Below, in pieces: positions 13,992 to 18,449 of a stretch of 18,449 bases of DNA. The stretch covers positions 1 to 18,449 of the forward strand of contig JAZUHB010000015.1 of the NCBI GenBank assembly GCA_045641505.1, written 5' to 3'. The notes beneath the pieces are model-generated. The model was not told where the DNA came from and searched no databases. It was given only the letters and a program-made list of their open reading frames with translations. Position numbers and translations under genes: made by a program. Source of the DNA: JAZQNF01 sp045641505. Lineage in GTDB: Bacteria > Bacillota > Clostridia > Lachnospirales > Bianqueaceae. Each line of letters begins with the position of its first letter. Positions within the stretch are counted from its first letter, which is position 1.

Positions 13992-14777
13992 TTATACCAG
14001 CCCCCACTCGGCGAATTTCTCGAAGCCGCCGCGGCTCTCGATGAACTCCCGCGCCGCCGCCACGATTTCGGCGTAGGGCCGGCCGTCGACGGTCTCGTCC
14101 CCGATGGCGCAGGAAAGCTCGACCGTCCGGTTCTCGCGCTGCGCCTTCTGCCACGCGTAGATGTTGATCGAGACGTCGGCCTTGCTGAGGTCCTTCCCGT
14201 GGAGGCCGCCGCCCGTGACGCTGTCCGCCATGTCGGAGCCGAGCTTGCGGTTCGTCGCGCCGCAGTCCGTGTTGATGCCGCCCGTCCAGGGGCCCAGAGG
14301 GTTGATGACGGCCGCGGGGTACTTCGCACGAAGCGCCTCCGAGGCCGCGCCGCTTTGGCAGATGATTAGCTTGCCGCCGTCGAGGATGTACTTCCCGTCG
14401 GTCGGATGCTCCGCGAAGATCTCCCGCGCGATGCGCGAAAGCTCCGCCTGCTCGGCGCTCACCGGCGTCCCCTTGAAGATGCCGTTGTCACCGCAGCGGA
14501 TCCGGCCCTCCTGGTTCTTCGCCAGGTTCCCGTCCTGCGGGACGCGGATGAAATCGAGCTCGACCGGATCGGGGCAGATCCGCCGCACGATCCGCTCCGC
14601 CTCGCCGCGCCCGATCTCCGCGGACGACTCCGCAATGACGGTCGCCTTCCCGTGCCCGATCAGCACCTCGACCGCGATCTTCGGGTTTTCCTCCTTCGTG
14701 TACGCGAGGTCCACGAGGGCGCCGGCGATCCGGTCCGCGACCTTGTCGGGATGCATGGGGTTTACTTTTTCGAACAT
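13992..14777 (-). CDS. metK: Compact methionine adenosyltransferase (S-adenosylmethionine synthetase-like)
   Basis: A 261-residue protein that keeps the ATP/methionine site motifs of MetK in order: HPDK (9-12), GDNGIFKG (96-103, counterpart of GDQGxMFG), DCGATNRK (171-178, counterpart of DAGLTGRK) and GGGLHGKDLSKAD (189-201, counterpart of GGGAFSGKDxxKVD). It should make SAM from methionine and ATP. Standard bacterial MetK is about 380-400 residues; this one has a shorter middle and only about 65 residues after the last motif. The frame is open and clean, so it looks like a distinct short subfamily, not a broken gene. GGAGG lies 9 nt before ATG 14777. The SAM-I riboswitch directly upstream strongly supports a role in SAM supply. 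Confidence 0.85.
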   Translation of the reverse strand: MFEKVNPMHPDKVADRIAGALVDLAYTKEENPKIAVEVLIGHGKATVIAESSAEIGRGEAERIVRRICPDPVELDFIRVPQDGNLAKNQEGRIRCGDNGIFKGTPVSAEQAELSRIAREIFAEHPTDGKYILDGGKLIICQSGAASEALRAKYPAAVINPLGPWTGGINTDCGATNRKLGSDMADSVTGGGLHGKDLSKADVSINIYAWQKAQRENRTVELSCAIGDETVDGRPYAEIVAAAREFIESRGGFEKFAEWGLV

Positions 14778-14833
14778 TCTGTCTCCTCCTTATTTCGACT
14801 CGATCAGGAGCGGCGGAAAACGAAAAAGCAATG

Positions 14834-14858
14834 AAAAAGCCTCATCTAAAGATGAGGC
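14834..14858 (-). terminator. Switched terminator of the SAM riboswitch
   Basis: GCCTCATC and GATGAGGC (14858-14851 and 14846-14839 on the minus strand) form a stem with a TTTA loop, followed by TTTTT (14838-14834). The 5' side plus loop, CCTCATCTTT, is exactly complementary to AAAGATGAGG at the 3' end of the aptamer (14887-14878), giving a 10-bp antiterminator. Confidence 0.92.
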
Positions 14859-14877
14859 TGATTTTGGCGTTTCTTTT

Positions 14878-14968
14878 CCTCATCTTTCGTTTCACCGACG
14901 GAATTGGCACCTTACATACGCAGGTTGCCGGGTTTCACAGGGCCGTTCCCTCCACCACTCTTGATAAG
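14878..14968 (-). ncRNA. SAM-I (S-box) riboswitch aptamer
   Basis: The minus strand carries the canonical S-box blocks in order. These are CTTATCAAGAG (14968-14958, P1 and its junction), GTGGTGGAGGGAACGGCCC, TGTGAAACCCGGCAACC (kink-turn and P2), AAGGTGCCAATTCC (P3/J3-4 core) and finally AAAGATGAGG (14887-14878), the P1 3' strand. SAM binding should stabilise P1, free the terminator at 14834-14858 and shut off the metK-like gene. Confidence 0.96.
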
Positions 14969-14987
14969 GTATTCGATTGTGGGTACT

Positions 14988-15016
14988 ACAATATACTTTC
15001 CTTCCGGGATTGTCAA
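14988..15016 (-). promoter_or_regulatory. Sigma-A promoter of the metK-like gene
   Basis: TTGACA (15016-15011) and TATTGT (14993-14988) on the minus strand are 17 bp apart, with the start of transcription just ahead of the S-box aptamer. Between this promoter and the repeat at 15101, only a small GCCGGC/GCCGGC hairpin (15043-15061) is visible. Confidence 0.8.
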
Positions 15017-15100
15017 CCTTTTCGGCGGGCTTTCTTGTGTTTGCCGGCCTTCGGAGCCGGCGGAGCCCTGAAGCGGAGCGAATTTTCGGAAAAGCGGCCG

Positions 15101-15460
15101 GCCTTCGTCTCATTTTTCGGCACACTTTTTCGTTTTTTACGACAAATCGGCTAAAAAACGGAAATCTGACAGAAGACGGGAAAGCCATTTTCCGGGATTT
15201 CTGTCAAATCGGGCGAAAACGCGGTTTTTGTCGTAAATTTTACCTGTCTCGGCGGTCCCGGACGCGTCTCTGGCAAGCTGAGTTCTGTCCCCTCCGCACA
15301 AGTGCCGGATTTGATGCCTCCATTTTCTGTCAAAAACGGCAAAATGGGCCTATTTGTCGTAAACTCCGGAAAGCGCACTTTTCCGTTTCTGTCAAAATCG
15401 GCACAAACCGCCGATTTGTCGTAAATTACCGGTTTCGACCTCCAAAAATGAGACGAAGGC
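15101..15460. repeat. 360-bp inverted-repeat element, copy 2
   Basis: It has the same length and the same 17-bp terminal repeats as copy 1 (15101-15117 and 15444-15460), and aligns with it without gaps. The 34-nt units fall at exactly the same offsets: 15139-15172, 15201-15234, 15327-15360 and 15389-15422. Here units 2-4 read CTGTCAAA...TTTGTCGT, and unit 1 is turned round (ACGACAAA...TCTGACAG). The arms therefore match less well inside a unit than in copy 1, although inner stems remain (for example AAATCGGC/GCCGATTT in unit 4). The 28-nt spacers again form hairpins. The centre holds GTTCTGTCCCCTCCGCACA (15282-15300). The whole element is also a long imperfect palindrome: its first and last 95 bp align as inverted copies. 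Confidence 0.85.
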
Positions 15461-15477
15461 GAGGCAAATGCGCCGCA

Positions 15478-15528
15478 ATGTGCAGCGGGGACAGAACTGC
15501 CCGCCGATATGTGCAGCGGGGACAGAAC
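15478..15528. repeat. Tandem direct repeat of a 20-mer
   Basis: ATGTGCAGCGGGGACAGAAC occurs perfectly at 15478-15497 and 15509-15528, 31 bp apart. A reverse-complement relative matching 17 of 19 bases lies in the centre of each 360-bp element (15282-15300 exactly so; 2761-2779 with one more change). This is a short dispersed palindrome-forming motif of REP-like type. Confidence 0.75.
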
Positions 15529-15586
15529 CCCAGGGCAAAGCGGAGGCCTCCCAAGGGCGCCTCGCCACAAAAGCGCGTGTGCGCGC

Positions 15587-15615
15587 AAAAAAACAGCGGC
15601 GCATCAGCGCCGCTG
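15587..15615 (-). terminator. Strong intrinsic terminator after the CxxC membrane-protein gene
   Basis: On the minus strand a perfect 9-bp stem CAGCGGCGC/GCGCCGCTG with loop TGAT is followed by seven T (15593-15587). It is the copy-2 version of the hairpin in the repeat tail, and here it is an excellent terminator for the gene at 15688-16623. Confidence 0.88.
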
Positions 15616-15687
15616 CACTTTTCACATTACGGTCCGGAGGCCGGCGCGGGCCAAGCCCTCTCGCAAGCTCCCGTTTTTCCTTTCCCC

Positions 15688-16623
15688 TTACTGGACCTTC
15701 TTCACCGAGTAGGAGCCGGTCGTCTGCTTGAAGGCGGCGATGATCCGCGGCAGCGCGCAGATCGCGGTGAACAGATAGCCCAGCAGCAGGTCGCCGACGT
15801 ATCCGCGGATCCCGTCCTCGTTCAAGATCTGGAACATGTAGCGGAAGCACTCGCCGAAGGTGTAATCGTACTCCTTGAGCTCCCGGAAAATCAGGATCGT
15901 GTAGGCCAGGTGGTTCCCGAGGAACACGCCGAAGACCAGCAGGACCACGCAGAAGATCACGCCCTTCTTGTCGATGCAGCCGGCGAATTTCTCGTAGAGG
16001 AACAGCGTCAGGAAGGCCATCAGGAGGCCCGCCAGGCCGGAGATGTAGCCCAGCATGAAGATACCGACCCAGGCGGCGACGCCGGCCAGGGTGCCGATCA
16101 GCGCGCCGATCATGCCGATGGCGAGGTTGGAGTTCACCGACTGCGCGGCCTCGCGACCCTCCTCCAGATGCTGGCGGGTGCGCTCGATGCAGTCGGGGCA
16201 GTAATAGGCGGGCATGCCGTTCACGTCGAAGAGCTCGGGCGTGACGTCGGTGCGGCCGCAGACGCCGCAGCCGCTCACGTAGCCGTTCGCCGCGAGATCG
16301 TTCACGAAGGGCTCGACGATCGCGTTCACGCGCTTGGGCAGGCCGGAGGCAAAGCCGGGCGCGACGATCACGAGCAGGACCTTGTAGGCACCCACGGAAG
16401 AGGACTGATTCAGCCACTTGTTGCCGGAGGCCTCCTGCGCCACGGTGCTCCGGAGCCGGTCGTTGTTGGGGTCGAGCGGGCTCTCCGCGTTCACGGTGAC
16501 GTAGATGAACTGTCCCCTCGGGATGACAGCGGTGTAGAAGCCGCGGTAGTAGCCGGCCAGGTAGTTCTTGTAATTCGTCAGCGAGCCGTCCAGCGTGGCG
16601 GCGCAGATTTTGTCATTGAGCAT
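15688..16623 (-). CDS. Membrane protein with a double-CxxC zinc-binding motif, function unknown
   Basis: A 311-residue protein that I do not recognise as a named family. Residues 1-115 form a soluble region (FIYVTVNAESPLDPNNDRLR; a hydrophobic strand YKVLLVIVAPG near 80-90). Residues 119-145 hold two pairs of cysteines, CGVC (119-122) and CPDC (142-145), likely a structural zinc ribbon. Four hydrophobic segments follow at about 167-189, 190-212, 221-245 and 277-298, ending in a basic tail (SYSVKKVQ). The N-terminal part is probably cytoplasmic. ATG 16623 has AAAGGAA upstream. It is monocistronic, shares a promoter region with rarA, and is terminated by the hairpin at 15587-15615. Any link to rarA function is unproven. 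Confidence 0.82.
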   Translation of the reverse strand: MLNDKICAATLDGSLTNYKNYLAGYYRGFYTAVIPRGQFIYVTVNAESPLDPNNDRLRSTVAQEASGNKWLNQSSSVGAYKVLLVIVAPGFASGLPKRVNAIVEPFVNDLAANGYVSGCGVCGRTDVTPELFDVNGMPAYYCPDCIERTRQHLEEGREAAQSVNSNLAIGMIGALIGTLAGVAAWVGIFMLGYISGLAGLLMAFLTLFLYEKFAGCIDKKGVIFCVVLLVFGVFLGNHLAYTILIFRELKEYDYTFGECFRYMFQILNEDGIRGYVGDLLLGYLFTAICALPRIIAAFKQTTGSYSVKKVQ

Positions 16624-16671
16624 GATACCGTGTTCCTTTCGCGGGCGGAGTCGGCTCCGTCCTTTTCGGCT

Positions 16672-16700
16672 ATCTTATCATGAGGAAAGATTTTTTGCAA
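16672..16700 (-). promoter_or_regulatory. Promoter of the CxxC membrane-protein gene, shared -35
   Basis: TTGCAA (16700-16695) and TAAGAT (16677-16672) on the minus strand are 17 bp apart. TTGCAA is its own reverse complement and also serves as the -35 of the rarA promoter. Confidence 0.65.
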
Positions 16701-16723
16701 GGAAGGCGCGGTCATGGTATAAT
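16695..16723 (+). promoter_or_regulatory. Promoter of rarA, shared -35
   Basis: TTGCAA (16695-16700) and a perfect TATAAT (16718-16723) are 17 bp apart. The leader to ATG 16757 would be about 27 nt. The -10 is better than that of the divergent partner, so rarA should be the dominant direction. Confidence 0.82.
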
Positions 16724-16756
16724 CGTGGAAAGATATCTCACCGAAAGGATCCTCCC

Positions 16757-18166
16757 ATGCCGCAGTACTCTTTGTTCGACGGCGCGACCGAAGACGGTCT
16801 CGGCGCCGCCTCCGATCCGGCGTCCTCCTTCGACGCTGTGCCCGCTTCCGCCCCGCTCGCGGCCCGGCTCCGCCCCCGCGATCTGGACGAGGTGGTCGGC
16901 CAGCAGCATCTCATCGGCGAGGGCAAGGTGCTCCGCCGGCTGATTGAGCACGACCAGGTGAGCTCCATGATCTTCTGGGGCCCGCCGGGCGTCGGCAAGA
17001 CCACGCTGGCCCGGGTCATCGCGCACCGCACGAAATCCGCGTTCATCGACTTCTCCGCCGTCACGAGCGGCATCAAGGACATCCGCGCGGTCATGCAGAA
17101 GGCCGAGGAAAGCCAGCTCTACGGCAACCGCACCATCGTCTTCGTGGATGAGATCCACCGCTTCAACAAGGCCCAGCAGGACGCCTTCCTGCCCTTCGTG
17201 GAAAAGGGCAGCATCATCCTGATCGGCGCCACCACCGAGAATCCCTCCTTTGAGATTAACAACGCGCTTCTGTCTCGCTGCAAGGTCTTCGTGCTGCAGG
17301 CCCTCACCCCGGACGACCTGGTCCGGCTGCTGGAGCGCGCGCTGACCGACCCGCGCGGCTTCGGCATTCCCGGCGACGGGGACGCGGCCGCGGGCACCGG
17401 CGAAAGCCTCGTCGATATTTCCCGGGAAATGCTCCGCGCGATCGCGGTCTTCGCGAACGGCGACGCCCGCATGGCGCTCTCCACCCTGGAGATGGTCGCA
17501 CTGAACGGCGCGATGGGAGCGGACGGCCGCATGACCGTCACCCAGGAAACGCTGGAGCAGTGCATCTCGAAGAAGTCCCTGCTCTACGACAAGGACGGCG
17601 AGGAGCACTACAACCTGATCTCCGCCCTGCACAAATCGATGCGCAACTCCGACCCGGACGCCGCTGTCTACTGGCTGGCGCGGATGCTGGAGGCCGGCGA
17701 GGATCCCCTCTACGTGGCGCGCCGTGTGACGCGCTTCGCCGCCGAGGACGTGGGTCTCGCGGACCCGCGGGCGCTGGAGCTGGCGGTCGCCGCCTTCCAG
17801 GCCTGCCACATGATCGGCATGCCCGAGTGCTCCGTCCACCTGACCGAGGCGGTGATCTACCTGGCCTGCGCGCCGAAGTCGAACTCGATGGAGACCGCCT
17901 ACAACGCCGCCAAGGAGGACGCCCTCCACGACCTGGACGAGCCGGTCCCGCTGAACATCCGCAACGCCCCCACGGGCCTGATGAAGGGCCTGGGCTACGG
18001 CGAGGGCTACAAGTACGCCCACGACTTCGAGGGCCACATCACCTCGATGCAGTGCCTGCCCGACGGCCTGGTCGGCCGCGAGTACTACCAGCCGAGCGAC
18101 CAGGGCCTCGAGACCCGCTTCGCCGAGCGGCTGAAGCAGATCAAGGAGTTCAAGAAGAATCACTGA
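16757..18166 (+). CDS. rarA: Replication-associated recombination protein RarA (MgsA), AAA+ ATPase
   Basis: A 469-residue AAA+ clamp-loader-like ATPase acting at stalled replication forks. Motifs are Walker A GPPGVGKT (75-82), Walker B VFVDEIHRFNK (128-138), sensor 1 GATTENPS (157-164) and the arginine-finger region LLSRCKVF (R174). The family C-terminal domain follows, with KSLLYDKDGEEHYNLISALHKS, then ARMLEAGEDPLYVARR and IYLACAPKSNS. The N-terminus MPQYSLFDG contains QYSLF (3-7), matching the QxxLF beta-clamp-binding motif. The open frame extends 54 codons upstream, but that part lies across the promoters; ATG 16757 follows AAAGGA and fits the family start. A terminator lies directly downstream. 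Confidence 0.96.
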   Translation: MPQYSLFDGATEDGLGAASDPASSFDAVPASAPLAARLRPRDLDEVVGQQHLIGEGKVLRRLIEHDQVSSMIFWGPPGVGKTTLARVIAHRTKSAFIDFSAVTSGIKDIRAVMQKAEESQLYGNRTIVFVDEIHRFNKAQQDAFLPFVEKGSIILIGATTENPSFEINNALLSRCKVFVLQALTPDDLVRLLERALTDPRGFGIPGDGDAAAGTGESLVDISREMLRAIAVFANGDARMALSTLEMVALNGAMGADGRMTVTQETLEQCISKKSLLYDKDGEEHYNLISALHKSMRNSDPDAAVYWLARMLEAGEDPLYVARRVTRFAAEDVGLADPRALELAVAAFQACHMIGMPECSVHLTEAVIYLACAPKSNSMETAYNAAKEDALHDLDEPVPLNIRNAPTGLMKGLGYGEGYKYAHDFEGHITSMQCLPDGLVGREYYQPSDQGLETRFAERLKQIKEFKKNH

Positions 18167-18176
18167 GCGAACACGA

Positions 18177-18211
18177 CCCGCCGGAAGCACCGTCCTTCGG
18201 CGGGTCCTTTT
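18177..18211 (+). terminator. Terminator of rarA
   Basis: CCCGCCGGAAG pairs with CTTCGGCGGG (stem within 18177-18204, one bulged G), followed by TCCTTTTTT. It starts 11 bp after the rarA stop. Confidence 0.9.
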
Positions 18212-18252
18212 TTCGCTTCGCAAAAATATCCGGCAAAAAACAAAATTCTCTC

Positions 18253-18283
18253 TTGACCTGTCCCTTAGGGGATGCCTTACCGT
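18253..18283 (+). promoter_or_regulatory. MerR-type autoregulated promoter with 19-bp spacer
   Basis: TTGACC (18253-18258) and TACCGT (18278-18283) are 19 bp apart. The long spacer carries the dyad TCCC-TTAG-GGGA. Overlong spacers with a central dyad are the hallmark of promoters bound and twisted by MerR-family regulators, and the gene directly downstream is one. Confidence 0.65.
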
Positions 18284-18308
18284 ATCGAACGTGGAAAGGA
18301 GGAGCGTC

Positions 18309-18449
18309 ATGCTTTTGATCGGTGAATTTTCGAAGCTTTCGCACCTGACCGTCAAGGCGCTGAGGTTCTACGAAAGGGAAGGGCTGCTCAAGCCCGCCTC
18401 CGTCGACGGATGGAGCAGCTACCGGTATTACGAGACCTCTCAGCTGGAG
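18309..18449 (+). CDS. MerR-family transcriptional regulator, N-terminal part only
   Basis: The first 47 codons are present before the right edge. They encode the MerR winged helix-turn-helix: LLIGEFSKLSHLTVKALRFYEREGLL followed by the wing with YRYYETSQLE. The pattern resembles the BltR/BmrR/TipA side of the family, which often senses drugs or other organic molecules through a C-terminal effector domain, absent here. AAGGAGG lies 6 nt before ATG 18309. Autoregulation through the 19-bp-spacer promoter at 18253-18283 is likely; the ligand is unknown. Confidence 0.9.
   Translation, partial: MLLIGEFSKLSHLTVKALRFYEREGLLKPASVDGWSSYRYYETSQLE

Larger units (their letters stand above)
15461..15673 (-). 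repeat. Tail of the 360-bp element, copy 2
   Basis: After the terminal repeat comes GAGGCAAATGCGC, shared with copy 1 apart from the first base. Tandem 20-mers follow (15478-15528), then the hairpin block CAGCGGCGC-ATCA-GCGCCGCTG followed by CACTTTTC, and finally CGCAAGCTCCCG (15662-15673), which is also present at copy 1. The tail is longer than in copy 1, mainly because of the tandem 20-mer segment. It ends 14 bp before the stop of the membrane-protein gene. Confidence 0.65.

Overview
The window is GC-rich bacterial chromosome, most likely from a clostridial (Firmicutes) gut-type organism. This is inferred from strong GGAGG ribosome-binding sites, sigma-A promoters, two textbook riboswitches (purine and SAM-I), a Nup-type guanosine/nucleoside ABC importer, a compact methionine adenosyltransferase and the intrinsic-terminator style. 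Most genes lie on the minus strand; only the Sel1 gene, rarA and a partial MerR gene are on the plus strand. No prophage, integrase, CRISPR array, rRNA or tRNA was seen.

Layout: 1-2283 holds a two-gene ABC exporter (permease cut by the left edge) with its promoter at 2343-2371. 2284-3225 is a gene-free stretch with a 48-bp IS-end-like palindrome, a 360-bp inverted-repeat element (copy 1), its tail and a terminator. 3226-5691 carries a serine hydrolase and an ADP-ribosylglycohydrolase. 5840-11771 is a purine-salvage unit: consensus promoter, guanine riboswitch, xpt, BMP lipoprotein, ATPase and two permeases. 11915-13844 is a divergent pair, aldose 1-epimerase (minus) and a Sel1-repeat protein (plus), whose promoters overlap at the -35. 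13992-15016 is a compact metK-like gene under a SAM-I riboswitch. 15017-15687 is gene-free and holds copy 2 of the 360-bp element, tandem 20-mers and a strong terminator. 15688-18166 is a second divergent pair, a CxxC membrane protein (minus) and rarA (plus), sharing one palindromic -35. A MerR regulator begins at 18309 and runs off the right edge.

The most unusual content is non-coding. Two intergenic copies of a 360-bp element align without gaps over their whole length at about 70% identity (hand count). They have identical 17-bp terminal inverted repeats and the same internal plan of four 34-nt units and two 28-nt hairpins. Each sits between the end of one minus-strand transcription unit and the promoter of the next, joined to a shared hairpin that in copy 2 is a strong intrinsic terminator. 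This is either an old MITE-like mobile element family or a structured RNA/insulator element. No gene in the window explains it.
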